Origin: Rhodocyclales bacterium
GTDB taxonomy: Bacteria; Pseudomonadota; Gammaproteobacteria; Burkholderiales; Rhodocyclaceae
NCBI GenBank assembly: GCA_016235805.1
Contig: JACRIY010000124.1
Coordinates: forward strand, 44,819 to 108,818
Length of the DNA stretch: 64,000 nucleotides
Reading direction: 5' to 3'
Position numbers and translations under genes: made by a program. This document shows, in pieces, positions 54,359 through 62,911 of the stretch; within the stretch, counting starts at the first letter, position 1, and each line of letters begins with the position of its first letter. The notes under the pieces were generated by a model. That model was not told the origin of the DNA. It searched no databases and saw nothing but the letters and a program-made list of their open reading frames with translations.

Positions 54359-55091
54359 ATCGGTGGGCGGACTGAAGCTCGCCGGAGCGGCATTTGCCGT
54401 GGTGGCGTCGGGAGTGTTCTGCGCTCCGGTTGCACTGGCGGCCACGGCCGGCCAGATCACCCACTTGTCCGGAACCTTGTCGGCCAAGCGCGCCGACGGT
54501 TCGAGCAAGCTGCTGGCGGTCAAGTCGGAAGTCGCCGAGGGCGACACGATCACCACCGAGGCCGAGACCTATGCCCGGGTCAAGTTCGCCGACGGCGGCG
54601 AAGTGGTCATGCGGCCGGGCACCCGGCTCAAGATCGAGAACTATGCCTACGACGCGGCCAAGCCCGAGCGCGACAACATCGTCCTGAGCATGTTCAAGGG
54701 CGGCCTGCGTGCGGTCACCGGCCTGGTCGGCAAGCGCAACCGGGAAAAGGTCAGCTTCCAGACCGAAACCGCCACCATCGGCATTCGCGGCACCCATTTC
54801 GGCGCACTGCTCTGCCAGAACGATTGCGGCGGCATTCCGACCACGGGCGGCACGCCGCCGCCCAACGGCCTGCATGTCGATGTGACCAGTGGTGCCGTCA
54901 CCATGAGCAACGCGGCCGGCTCCGTACAACTCAACGCCGGCCAGTTCGGCTTTGCCGCCGGAGCCAACTCGGCGCCCGTGCCGGTGCCACCGCAACAGGG
55001 CATCCAGGTCACCATGCCGAGTTCGATTGCCCAGAACAAGGGCGGAGGCAAGGGCATCGGCAAGGGCGACGACGCCGAATGCAAGATGTGA
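54315..55091 (+). CDS. FecR-domain secreted protein of the TPS locus
   Basis: A 258-residue protein overlapping the end of tpsA by 44 bases in another frame. ATG at 54315 has AAGGA 11 bases upstream; ATG at 54303 is also possible. A signal peptide (LAGAAFAVVASGVFCAPVALA) is followed by a FecR domain (AEGDTITTEAETYARVKFAD, VVMRPGTRLKIENYAYD, SFQTETATIGIRGTHFGALL) and a Gly/Lys-rich tail ending CKM. FecR-domain periplasmic proteins often accompany TPS exoproteins with unknown function, perhaps in assembly or sensing. Confidence 0.8.
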   Translation: MKSQLRKKSPSAACKSVGGLKLAGAAFAVVASGVFCAPVALAATAGQITHLSGTLSAKRADGSSKLLAVKSEVAEGDTITTEAETYARVKFADGGEVVMRPGTRLKIENYAYDAAKPERDNIVLSMFKGGLRAVTGLVGKRNREKVSFQTETATIGIRGTHFGALLCQNDCGGIPTTGGTPPPNGLHVDVTSGAVTMSNAAGSVQLNAGQFGFAAGANSAPVPVPPQQGIQVTMPSSIAQNKGGGKGIGKGDDAECKM

Positions 55092-55140
55092 CCAGCAGTT
55101 GCTTGCCTGAGAAGCTTTTTCGCCACTCGGCGCCCGGTGA

Positions 55141-55165
55141 CGCCGTAGCGCCAGCGCCGACTTTC
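55141..55165 (-). repeat. Dispersed 25-bp repeat, copy 8
   Basis: Intergenic, 15 bases before the first sulfotransferase start. Full core match with GAAA flank in the reverse complement. It is in direct orientation with copy 9 on the other side of the gene. Confidence 0.75.
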
Positions 55166-55179
55166 GCGGCTTAGCGATA

Positions 55180-56004
55180 TTGCAGCGCTTTCACTTCATA
55201 TCGGGCTTGCCCCGTTCCGGCTCGACCCTGCTGTCGGCGATCCTGAGCCAGAATCCGCGCTTCCATGCCGGGGTCAGCAGCCCCCTGGCCGCGTTCTTTT
55301 CGTCGCTGGTCGCACAGGTCAGCGTGGGCAGCGAATGGGCGGCGCAGGTAAGCACGACGCAGCGGCGACGATTGCTGCACGGCCTGTTCGAATCCTATTA
55401 CGCAGATCTGCCTGCGGAAAAGCAGGTAGTGTTCGACACCAACCGGGTGTGGACCGCGCGCCTGCCGGCCCTGCTCGACCTGTTTCCGCAAGCCCGCGTG
55501 ATCGCCTGCGTGCGCAATGTGGCCTGGGTGATGGACAGCATTGAGCGCCTCTACCGCAAGAATCCTTACGAAAATACGGCGCTGTTCGGCAATGATGCCG
55601 AGCGCAGCACGGTATTCAGCCGCACGGAAACCCTGGCCCAGCGCAACCGCCTGGTCGGCCTGGCCTATTCCGGGCTCAAGGAAGCCTATTACAGCGAGCA
55701 GGGCCGCGCCATGCTGGTGGTCGATTACGACCTGCTGGTGCAGCGCCCCGCCCATGTGATTCCGCTGATCTACCAGTTCCTCGGCGAGGAACCCTTCCAG
55801 CACGATTTCGACAACCTGCAGTTCGACACGCCGGATTACGACGAAGGCCTCGGCCTGGTCGGCTTGCACAAGGTGCGCCGCACGGTCGGTTTCGAAGCGC
55901 GGGAGACCATACTGCCGCCGGACCTGTTCGAGCAGTATGCCAAGCTGTCCTTCTGGTACAACACGGCAAGCAGTCGCAGCAACGTGCTGATGGTTCGTCC
56001 CTGA
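55180..56004 (+). CDS. Sulfotransferase-family protein
   Basis: A 274-residue protein from a TTG start with no clear ribosome site. The PAPS-binding 5'-phosphosulfate loop FISGLPRSGSTLLSAIL is at residues 7-23. The 3'-phosphate-binding region is likely VIACVRNVAWVMDSIERL, followed by LVVDYDLLVQRP. It would transfer sulfate from PAPS to a hydroxyl or amine of a glycan, peptide or small molecule; the acceptor is unknown. Two copies of the 25-bp repeat flank it in direct orientation. It lies just after the TPS locus. Confidence 0.75.
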   Translation: MQRFHFISGLPRSGSTLLSAILSQNPRFHAGVSSPLAAFFSSLVAQVSVGSEWAAQVSTTQRRRLLHGLFESYYADLPAEKQVVFDTNRVWTARLPALLDLFPQARVIACVRNVAWVMDSIERLYRKNPYENTALFGNDAERSTVFSRTETLAQRNRLVGLAYSGLKEAYYSEQGRAMLVVDYDLLVQRPAHVIPLIYQFLGEEPFQHDFDNLQFDTPDYDEGLGLVGLHKVRRTVGFEARETILPPDLFEQYAKLSFWYNTASSRSNVLMVRP

Positions 56005-56039
56005 GCTCCGCCGCAACGCAGCGCAGCATGGCTCTGCGT

Positions 56040-56064
56040 TGCCGTGTCGCCGGCGCCGACTCTT
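56040..56064 (-). repeat. Dispersed 25-bp repeat, copy 9
   Basis: Intergenic, between the convergent sulfotransferase and AhpD-like genes. One core change (GGCGCCGG in place of GGCGCTGG) and A at the last base. Confidence 0.65.
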
Positions 56065-56071
56065 TGAGGTG

Positions 56072-56656
56072 CTACTTCTGCTTCGGCACGCGCCCCATCA
56101 GGTAGAACTCGTCGTTCGGCCGCATGGCGGTCATGTTGGCCATGCGATTGCTGAGGCCGAAGAACGCCGCCACGGCGCCGATGTCCCAGATGTCTTCGTC
56201 AGTGAAGCCGTGGCCGTGGAGCGTGTCGTAGTCGGCGTCGCCGATCGCCCCCGAATCCAGCGCGACCTTCATCGCGAAATCCAGCATGGCTTTCTGGCGC
56301 GGCGTGATGTCGGCCTTGCGGTGGTTGATCGCGACCTGGTCGGCGACCAGGGGGTTCTTGGACCGGATGCGCAGGATCGCGCCGTGGGCGACCACGCAGT
56401 ATTGGCAGCCGTTTGCATTCGACGTGGCGACCACGATCATTTCCCGTTCGGCCTTGGTCAGGCCGCTGTCCTTTTCCATCAGCGCGTCATGGAAGGCGAA
56501 GAAGGCCCGCCACTCGGCCGGACGGTGGGCCAGCGCGAGGAACACGTTGGGAACGAAACCGGACTTTTCCTGCACCTCGAGGATTCGGGCGCGGATGTCA
56601 TCGGGCAGGTCTTGCAGCTGGGGTACGGGGTAGCGGCTGATCGGTGGCGTGCTCAT
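56072..56656 (-). CDS. AhpD-like peroxidase-related protein (carboxymuconolactone decarboxylase family)
   Basis: A 194-residue protein with the AhpD-type core: E-R-E-M-I-V-V-A-T-S-x-A-N-x-C-Q-Y-C-x-x-A-H, holding the redox pair CQYC and the histidine. SRYPVPQLQDLPDDIRARI is the typical start of the peroxidase-related subfamily. It may reduce peroxides or act as a disulfide reductase in stress; no direct link to neighbours is visible. Confidence 0.8.
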   Translation of the reverse strand: MSTPPISRYPVPQLQDLPDDIRARILEVQEKSGFVPNVFLALAHRPAEWRAFFAFHDALMEKDSGLTKAEREMIVVATSNANGCQYCVVAHGAILRIRSKNPLVADQVAINHRKADITPRQKAMLDFAMKVALDSGAIGDADYDTLHGHGFTDEDIWDIGAVAAFFGLSNRMANMTAMRPNDEFYLMGRVPKQK

Positions 56657-56763
56657 GGCGTCCTCGTTCTATGAATTGCGCGGCCGAGTATTGTAGGTCC
56701 CCGCCCCGTCGCATGGCGACGCTAGTAGGATACGGATTCCCGAACATGGACGAGGAGCCAACG

Positions 56764-57663
56764 ATGCATATGAAGGAAACGCAGCTCGCCAGAAAGAGCA
56801 ACCAGCAGGCCGAGTTCGACAGCCTGCTGCCGGCCGCACAACTGAACCGGCGCGGCTTCATGGTCACCGCACTGGGCGCCGGTTTCGCGCTGTCCGTGCA
56901 ACCTACGGCGGCGCAAAGTCCGATCAAGACCAGCAGCGAGGGGCTCGTCGCGGGCGAGGTCAAGGTGCCGGTCGCCGATGGCGAGATGGTCGCCTACCGC
57001 GCCATGCCGGCCGGAAAGACCGGCCTTTCCGTCGTGCTGGTGGTATCGGAGATTTTCGGCGTGCATGAGTACATCGCGGATGTCTGCCGCCGACTGGCCA
57101 AGGAAGGCTACCTGGCGATCGCGCCGGAATTGTTTGCTCGTTACGGCGACCCGCGCAAGTACGCCAACGTCGCCGACCTTTACGCGGCGGTGGTGGCCAA
57201 GGTGCCCGATGCCGGCGTGATGGCCGACCTCGATGCCTGCGTGGCCTGGGCCGGCAAGAACGGCGGTGACGCGTCGCGGCTGGCGATCACGGGTTTCTGC
57301 TGGGGTGGCCGGCACACATGGCTCTACGCCGCCCACAATCCGGCACTGAAGGCCGGCGTCGCCTGGTACGGCCGCATCGACGGCGAGGTCAACGACCGCA
57401 CGCCGAAATATCCGCTCGACATTGCGCCGCAATTGAAGGGGGCGGTGCTCGGCCTCTATGGCAGCGCCGACCAGGGCATCCCGCTGGACGACGTGCAGTC
57501 GATGAAGGACGCAATCGCCAAGGCCGGCGGCAAGTCGCTGATCCACGTGTACGAAGGTGCGCCGCATGCCTTCCACGCCGACTATCGGCCGACCTACCGC
57601 AAGGAGCCCGCGGAAGACGGCTGGAAGCGCTTGCTGGCCTGGCTGCAAATGCACGGGGTATGA
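56764..57663 (+). CDS. Dienelactone hydrolase family protein with twin-arginine signal
   Basis: A 299-residue alpha/beta hydrolase. ATG at 56764 has GAGGAG six bases upstream. A twin-arginine type signal (NRRGFMVTALGAGFALSVQP) predicts folded export. The nucleophile cysteine is in ITGFCWGGRHTWLYA, the aspartate in LGLYGSADQGIPLDDV, and the histidine in EGAPHAFHADYR. The family hydrolyses dienelactone and related esters; the natural substrate here is unknown. Confidence 0.8.
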   Translation: MHMKETQLARKSNQQAEFDSLLPAAQLNRRGFMVTALGAGFALSVQPTAAQSPIKTSSEGLVAGEVKVPVADGEMVAYRAMPAGKTGLSVVLVVSEIFGVHEYIADVCRRLAKEGYLAIAPELFARYGDPRKYANVADLYAAVVAKVPDAGVMADLDACVAWAGKNGGDASRLAITGFCWGGRHTWLYAAHNPALKAGVAWYGRIDGEVNDRTPKYPLDIAPQLKGAVLGLYGSADQGIPLDDVQSMKDAIAKAGGKSLIHVYEGAPHAFHADYRPTYRKEPAEDGWKRLLAWLQMHGV

Positions 57664-57727
57664 CCGATTTCGACCTGGGGCGGCGCTTGCGTCGCCTCCC
57701 GTCCGGCGCCGTCGGTGCTCCGTCGCC

Positions 57728-58411
57728 GTGAGTGGGAATACCGACAATCCGCGCCGGCTGGTGATCTTCGGTGCCAGCAACATTGTTTCCGACCTGTTCG
57801 ACTGCGCGCTCGCCAATGGCCTGGTGCCGGCCAGGGTGGTGGTGCATCTGCCGGAATCCGACGGCCCGCGCGACATCGCGCTGGCGGACCGGGTCGCCGC
57901 GCTGTCCGGCCTCTGCGCGCCGCCGCAAATCGAAATGCTGGACGACTTCCGGCCCCTGCCAGGCGAGCTTTACCTGCTCGGTCCAACGACCCCCACCCGC
58001 GCCAACCTGGCGGCGGAAATCGAGCGGCGCTTCGGCCTTCGCTACCACACGCTGATCCATCCGACGGCCTGGGTTTCGCCGCTGGCCAGCATCGGCCAGG
58101 GCGTGTTCATCGGCGCCAACAGCGTGGTCGGTCCGGGTGCCCGGCTCGATGACCATGTCTTCGTCAATCGCGGCGTCACCATCGGCCACGATACGCGGAT
58201 CGGATCGTTTTCGCGCCTTCAGCCCGGCGCCAACCTGGGCGGACTCTCGCGCATCGGCGGCAGCGTCACCATCGCCATCGGCGCCACGCTGCTCGAACGC
58301 CTGGTGGTCGGCGACCGCGCCTTCATCGGCGCCGGCGCCACGGTGACCAGGGATGTGCCGGACGATGCGCTGGTGCTGGGGATTCCGACCAAGTTCAAGA
58401 ACCTGCCCTGA
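57728..58411 (+). CDS. NeuD-like acyltransferase with left-handed beta-helix
   Basis: A 227-residue protein from GTG at 57728. An N-terminal NAD-like fold (RRLVIFGASNIVSDLFDCAL) is followed by hexapeptide repeats from about 125 (ASIGQGVFIGANSVVGPGAR, IGGSVTIAIGATLLERLVVG) and a C-terminal DVPDDALVLGIPTK. This is the sialic-acid O-acetyltransferase (NeuD/PglD) layout; an acetyl-CoA histidine probably lies in FVNRGVTIGHDTRIG. It likely acetylates a surface sugar. Its stop faces the glycosyltransferase stop with one base between them. Confidence 0.8.
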   Translation: MSGNTDNPRRLVIFGASNIVSDLFDCALANGLVPARVVVHLPESDGPRDIALADRVAALSGLCAPPQIEMLDDFRPLPGELYLLGPTTPTRANLAAEIERRFGLRYHTLIHPTAWVSPLASIGQGVFIGANSVVGPGARLDDHVFVNRGVTIGHDTRIGSFSRLQPGANLGGLSRIGGSVTIAIGATLLERLVVGDRAFIGAGATVTRDVPDDALVLGIPTKFKNLP

Positions 58412-58412
58412 T

Positions 58413-59951
58413 TCAGGGACGGAGTCTTTCTCGCGCCAGGTTGGCTGCGAGCCGGCAGGCTTCCAGTAGCGCGGGCCCGGAGGCCGCGATGTCGAGTTGA
58501 CTGTCGAAGCGCTGCCTTAGTGCGGCGCCCATTTCGCTGCGCAGGCGCGGATTTTCGATCAGGGCGGCGAGGCGTTCGGTGCAGGCGTCGAGGTGCGGCA
58601 GCGCCATTTCGCCGAGCTTGTCGCCGCCGTCCGAACCGGCCAGCGCTATGACGGGCAAGCCTTCGGCCATGGCCTCGGCGACGCTGAATCCACCACCCAT
58701 GCGCGGCGGATTCACGTAGATGTCGCTGCAGCGCAGGATGGCGGGCAGGTCGTCTCGCGTCGCCAGCGCACGCACGCGCCCCCGCCCTGCCTGAGCCAGC
58801 GCGGGCGGCAACTTGCCGTCGCCGCCCACCAGCAGCCAGACCACCTGGGGATAGCGCGAGACCAGTTCCAGCATCCGCTTTGCCCATTCGTCGCGGATCT
58901 CGTGTTCGAGCCGGAAGCCCGCCGTGATCCAGACCACGGCCTTGTCGTCGATGTCCAGCGCGGTGCGCAGGAGCGGCGCCCCTGCGGCCGGGCGCTTGAC
59001 GCGGAAGGGGTGATGCACGGGTTGCGGCGACGGGAAAGTGCCGCCCCAGGTTTCCTCGCGGTCGGTGCCCGGCTGTGCGGTCAGCCAGACATCGAGCGGC
59101 GCGATCGGGGCGACCGTATTGACGCTGATGCCGGCCACCGGGCGTACCGAGTGAAGCGCGCCGGCCAGCGGCGAGTAGAGCCCCACCAGCAGCACGACAT
59201 CCGGGTCGAACGCGGTCAGCGCCGGCATCAGGTTTCGCCAGCGTCCGGGCAGGCTGTAGCGGGCATCGCTGATCGTCATGTTGATGCCGGCGGGCAGGAT
59301 GCCTGCCCAGGATTTGGGCTGCAGCGGGGGCAGCACCAGCCTGCGTCCGTCGCCGCGGAATAGCGCGACGTCGGGTGGCAGCAGCTCCTGGGCCGAAAAG
59401 ATCTGAACCTGGATGCCTTCGTGCGCGAGCACGATGCACTGTTCGACCGCCATCATGCTGGGCGTATGGAAGCGATGTCCGACGTAGGGCACCACCACGG
59501 CCACCCGCCGGACGTCGTCCGGCGCACGTGCGGCGAAGCCTGGCGGCAACTGCCGGGTTGCTGCCCCTGCGAGGCGTTTGGCCATTTCCGGCAGAAGGCC
59601 GGCAGACAGGTCGGCGACGAAGTCCTGCCGCCGTTCGATGGTCTGCAACGCGGCCAGCCAGCGATAGGCCATGAAGGCCGCGAGGCGATCCGGATCGTCC
59701 GGCTGCGCGGCAAGCACCCGGGCCGCCGCGGCGTCTTCGAAGTGCACAGCGCCGCTTGTCCCCGCGAGGAAAGTCAGGCGCAGGATGTCGGCGCGCGGGT
59801 CGCCGTCGGATTGCAGCGCCAAGCCGTCGAGTACCGACCTTCTCCTCTCGGGATCGCGCGTTTCCTGCCAGGCGATGCGCAAGGCATGCCAGCGCTGCGC
59901 GCATTGCGGCTCAAGCAGGGTTCGATCGAGGGCGTCGCGCAGCAGTGCCAT
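58413..59951 (-). CDS. GT-B glycosyltransferase with helical N-terminal domain
   Basis: A 512-residue protein. ATG at 59951 opens a helix-rich first 170 residues, followed by a two-domain GT-B fold: acceptor half around VAVVVPYVGHRFHTPSMM and donor half with VVWLLVGGDGKLPPALAQAG, DDLPAILRCSDIYVNPPRMG and GGFSVAEAMAEGLPVIAL, the E-x7-E region of retaining enzymes. The all-helical N-terminus followed by GT-B recalls protein glycosyltransferases such as HMW1C, which act on TpsA adhesins, but this is a weak similarity and a polysaccharide role is equally possible. Confidence 0.7.
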   Translation of the reverse strand: MALLRDALDRTLLEPQCAQRWHALRIAWQETRDPERRRSVLDGLALQSDGDPRADILRLTFLAGTSGAVHFEDAAAARVLAAQPDDPDRLAAFMAYRWLAALQTIERRQDFVADLSAGLLPEMAKRLAGAATRQLPPGFAARAPDDVRRVAVVVPYVGHRFHTPSMMAVEQCIVLAHEGIQVQIFSAQELLPPDVALFRGDGRRLVLPPLQPKSWAGILPAGINMTISDARYSLPGRWRNLMPALTAFDPDVVLLVGLYSPLAGALHSVRPVAGISVNTVAPIAPLDVWLTAQPGTDREETWGGTFPSPQPVHHPFRVKRPAAGAPLLRTALDIDDKAVVWITAGFRLEHEIRDEWAKRMLELVSRYPQVVWLLVGGDGKLPPALAQAGRGRVRALATRDDLPAILRCSDIYVNPPRMGGGFSVAEAMAEGLPVIALAGSDGGDKLGEMALPHLDACTERLAALIENPRLRSEMGAALRQRFDSQLDIAASGPALLEACRLAANLARERLRP

Positions 59952-60081
59952 GTGGCGGTGGTTCGATCCGGAACGTCGGAGCAGGAATGTTACCGCGTAG
60001 TATCGCAGTGCGGCGCGGCAGGTTTGCCGACCGACCTCGGGTAGGATATGGCGATCCGTCTGCCCCGCCCGAGGTTTCGCC

Positions 60082-61458
60082 GTGAATGCTAGTCCGCCTG
60101 GCATCGAACTGCCTGCCGTTCGCAGCGGCATCGAAGGCGTTGCCTGGCCAGGAATTGCCGCCGATAGCGCCGCGCAATTGCTGGCGATGAACTTTCAGCT
60201 CGACCGTTCGCAATGGTGGTCGCCGGAGCAATTGCGGGCACAGCAATTGACGCAGCTGCGCCTGTTGCTGCGCCATGCTCTGGATTCGGCGCCTTATTTC
60301 AATCGCATGCTCCAGGGCCTCGATGTCGAACGCATGGACTGGGAAGCGTTCGGGCGCCTGCCGCTGCTGGATCGGCGCACGCTGCAGGCCGAGTTCGAGG
60401 CGCTCTCCAGCCGTCGCATGCCGCCAAGCCATGGCGCGGTGAGTGTGGCCGAGAGTTCCGGTTCGACCGGCATGCCGATCAAGTTTCGCACCACGGCACT
60501 GAGCCAGTTCTTCTGGGAAGCCCTGACCCTGCGCGAGCATCTTTGGCACAGGCGCGACTTCACCGGCAAGCTCGCGGCGATCCGCGTCCAGGTCGACGAT
60601 TCCAGCTTGCCCGATTGGGGTGCGCCGGCCGGCAGCGTGTTTCGCACCGGGCCGTCGGCCGTGCTCAACGTGCGGGCGGATGTCGAAACGCAATTGGCAT
60701 GGCTGCAGCGCGAGGATCCGGATTACCTGATTACCCATGCCAGCAACCTTGGCGCCCTGGCGGAGCAAAGCCTCAGGCGAGGCGTGCGCCTGCCGCGCCT
60801 GAGGCAGGCGCGAACGCTGAGCGAAACCCTGCGTCCGGACCTGCGCGAGACGGTGCGGGAAGCGTGGGGGGTCGAGATCGTCGACACCTACAGCTGTTCC
60901 GAGGCGGGCGTCATCGCGCTGCAATGCCCGCTGCACGAGCACTACCACGTGCAGTCGGAAAATCTCTTGGTCGAGCTGCTGCGTCCCGACGGCAGCGCCT
61001 GTGCCGCAGGCGAGACCGGCGAGGTGGTGCTGACCACGCTGCACAATTTTGCGTTGCCGCTGATTCGCTATCGCATCGGCGATTATGCGGAGGCGGGCGC
61101 GACCTGTTCCTGCGGACGCGGCCTGCCGGTGCTGAAGCGCATCCTGGGCCGGCAGCGCAACATGGCGCGCCTGCCGGACGGCAGGACCGTGTGGCCGAGC
61201 TTTCCGGCGGCCGTGTGGCGCTCCGTGGTGCCGGTCGAACAGTTTCAGATGATCCAGCGCGAACCGGATCGGATCGAGGCGCGCTACGTCATGGATCGCG
61301 AAATGACGCCGGCCGAGGCGTCGCGCCTCACCGCACTATTGCAGGAACGGCTGGGTTTCCCGTTCCGCATCGAGCCGATGCGCGTCGATTGGCTTGAGCG
61401 GCCGGCAGCGCACAAGTTCGAGGATTTCATCTGCGCGCTGCCGCCCGGGGCGAGCTAG
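60082..61458 (+). CDS. Phenylacetate-CoA ligase/CapK-like adenylating enzyme
   Basis: A 458-residue ANL-type protein from GTG. The phosphate loop is AVSVAESSGSTGMPIKF; the adenylate-binding TYSCSEAGVIALQCP, the hinge IRYRIGDYAEAGATC with cysteines (CSCGRGLP), and ILGRQRN follow. CapK-like proteins occur in polysaccharide and capsule clusters, where they activate an acyl group. Divergent from the glycosyltransferase across 130 bases; with the acetyltransferase and sulfotransferases it suggests a modification cluster. Confidence 0.75.
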   Translation: MNASPPGIELPAVRSGIEGVAWPGIAADSAAQLLAMNFQLDRSQWWSPEQLRAQQLTQLRLLLRHALDSAPYFNRMLQGLDVERMDWEAFGRLPLLDRRTLQAEFEALSSRRMPPSHGAVSVAESSGSTGMPIKFRTTALSQFFWEALTLREHLWHRRDFTGKLAAIRVQVDDSSLPDWGAPAGSVFRTGPSAVLNVRADVETQLAWLQREDPDYLITHASNLGALAEQSLRRGVRLPRLRQARTLSETLRPDLRETVREAWGVEIVDTYSCSEAGVIALQCPLHEHYHVQSENLLVELLRPDGSACAAGETGEVVLTTLHNFALPLIRYRIGDYAEAGATCSCGRGLPVLKRILGRQRNMARLPDGRTVWPSFPAAVWRSVVPVEQFQMIQREPDRIEARYVMDREMTPAEASRLTALLQERLGFPFRIEPMRVDWLERPAAHKFEDFICALPPGAS

Positions 61459-61541
61459 CCGTTCCAGGGTGGCTAAGCGGCGCTGGTCGCGGTGCGATGC
61501 TTGGTGCCGCGACGGGGAAGCCGGCATCACGCGGCCGATCG

Positions 61542-62219
61542 CTATTGCGGCAGCCGGATGCTGCGCCGTGCCGCCTCGATCCGACGCCGGCTGCCCGCGC
61601 CGATGAAGGCAGCCAGCGCGGCGATATGTTCCTGCGGGCTGGCCAGGAGATCGTCGTAGCGCAGCGTGAAATGCGGCGCGCCGATATTCTCGGCATGCCA
61701 GGCGGCCAGTTCGGCGTAGCGCGCGAGCGTCGCGCGCGCGGACTCCGGCGTGCGTTTTGCCATCTGTCGCGCCAGTTCGGGCATGCCGTTCAAGTCCAGC
61801 GCTGCCGCGTCGAGATTGCGTTCGACGCGGACGACCAGCAGTCGCGAAGGATCGAAGACCCCGGCCGTGATCCACGCCAGCAGCGTTGCGCAAAAGCGCG
61901 GATCCTTGATTCCGCGCAGGCTGCGCTTGCCCGTCCAGGCAAGGTCGACGCGACGCAACGGCTTCAGTTCGCCCCGGTCGGCGAGCACTTGCGGATGTTC
62001 GGGCCAGGCGATGGTCGATCCGACGGACCGGATCAGGCGGTTGTTGGCGATCCGCACCCGTGCATGCTGGAAGTAGCCATCCGGATTGAAGCGGTCGGCC
62101 TTGAGCATGGTCTCGGGCGGCCCGAAATCGGCGCCGAGGATGGACAGGATCCGGCTCGCCAGCGAGGTGCCGGAGCGGAAGGGCCCGATGACGACGATCG
62201 TCCGCGGACCGCGTTTCAT
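61542..62219 (-). CDS. Second sulfotransferase-family protein
   Basis: A 225-residue protein with the P-loop TIVVIGPFRSGTSLASRIL at residues 7-25 and an R-x-E-R-N region (LLVVRVERNLDAAALDL) as 3'-phosphate site. ATG at 62219 was chosen; a TTG at 62243 overlapping the gntR stop would add eight residues. It is shorter than most sulfotransferases. It lies downstream of gntR on the same strand, so co-transcription is possible. Confidence 0.7.
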   Translation of the reverse strand: MKRGPRTIVVIGPFRSGTSLASRILSILGADFGPPETMLKADRFNPDGYFQHARVRIANNRLIRSVGSTIAWPEHPQVLADRGELKPLRRVDLAWTGKRSLRGIKDPRFCATLLAWITAGVFDPSRLLVVRVERNLDAAALDLNGMPELARQMAKRTPESARATLARYAELAAWHAENIGAPHFTLRYDDLLASPQEHIAALAAFIGAGSRRRIEAARRSIRLPQ

Positions 62220-62239
62220 GTCCGCGCCGGATGGCCCGG

Positions 62240-62911
62240 TCAAGCGCTGGTGGCCAGGCGCGCCAGCGCCGCCCGTCCCGACAGCAGGTGGTCGTGCATG
62301 CGCTGCCCGGCCAGCGCCGAATCCTTGAGGCGCAGGGCTTCAAGGATGCCGCGATGTTCCGCCAGCGATTGCTTGAGGCGGCCTTCGAGGCGCAGCGAAT
62401 CGCGGCGCGTGAGCTTGATCACCTTGCGCGCGTCGTTGATCAGTTGCGCCAGGTAGCGGTTGCCGGCGATTTCCTGCAGCGAGTCATGGAAGCGCTGGTT
62501 GGCTTCGAAGAAGCGGTCGGCATTGTTGGCCGCCGCATGCTTTTCGAGTTCCTCGTGGATCGCCGCCAGCCGCGAAAAGTCGGCGCTGGTGGCACGGCGC
62601 GCAGCCTCGGCGGCAACGCGACCCTCGAGCAGGGCCATGACCGGAAACACCTCATCGATGTCCTGCTCGGAAAGTTCGGTCACGTAACAGCCGCGGCGTG
62701 GCTTGAGCACCACCAGTCCCTCGGCGGCCAGCACTTTCAGGGCCTCGCGCAGAGGCGTGCGGCTGATGCCGTATTCCGCAGCCAGGGCCTGTTCGTCGAT
62801 CCAGCCCCCTTGTGGCAGTTCATGGGCGAAAATGCGATTGCGCAGGCGCTCGGCCACCTGTTCGTAGAGGGCGGGTGCCGCAAGAATCTGGGAGGACGGT
62901 CTTGCATTCAT
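62240..62911 (-). CDS. GntR/FadR-type transcriptional regulator
   Basis: A 223-residue regulator. ATG at 62911 lies inside a 22-bp palindrome. The N-terminal winged helix (LYEQVAERLRNRIFAHELPQ, YGISRTPLREALKVLAAEGL) precedes an FCD ligand domain (FPVMALLEGRVAAEAARRAT, FHDSLQEIAGNRYLAQLI, HRGILEALRLKDSALAGQRM) with the metal-binding histidines. Divergent from the methylmalonyl-CoA mutase gene, it probably represses that gene and itself, sensing a propionate- or succinate-type intermediate. Repeat copy 10 encodes RRATSADF inside it. Confidence 0.88.
   Translation of the reverse strand: MNARPSSQILAAPALYEQVAERLRNRIFAHELPQGGWIDEQALAAEYGISRTPLREALKVLAAEGLVVLKPRRGCYVTELSEQDIDEVFPVMALLEGRVAAEAARRATSADFSRLAAIHEELEKHAAANNADRFFEANQRFHDSLQEIAGNRYLAQLINDARKVIKLTRRDSLRLEGRLKQSLAEHRGILEALRLKDSALAGQRMHDHLLSGRAALARLATSA
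62575..62599 (+). repeat. Dispersed 25-bp repeat, copy 10
   Basis: Inside the gntR gene, read as RRATSADF, the same frame as copy 2 in fadH. Full core match with AAAA in front and GTGGC in the variable part. Confidence 0.75.

Noticed and set aside
46361..54995. Long antisense open frames across tpsA, including one of 732 codons
   Set aside because: They mirror the Gly/Asn/Thr codon pattern of tpsA, have low-complexity Ala/Asp/Gly products, no ribosome sites and no recognisable domains.
55101..55120. Intrinsic terminator after the FecR gene
   Set aside because: The stem before the five Ts is only about four pairs, too weak to call.
58406..58418. CCCTGA-T-TCAGGG as a bidirectional terminator between convergent genes
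   Set aside because: The inverted repeat is only six bases per arm, has a one-base loop and no T-tract, and is formed by the two stop regions.
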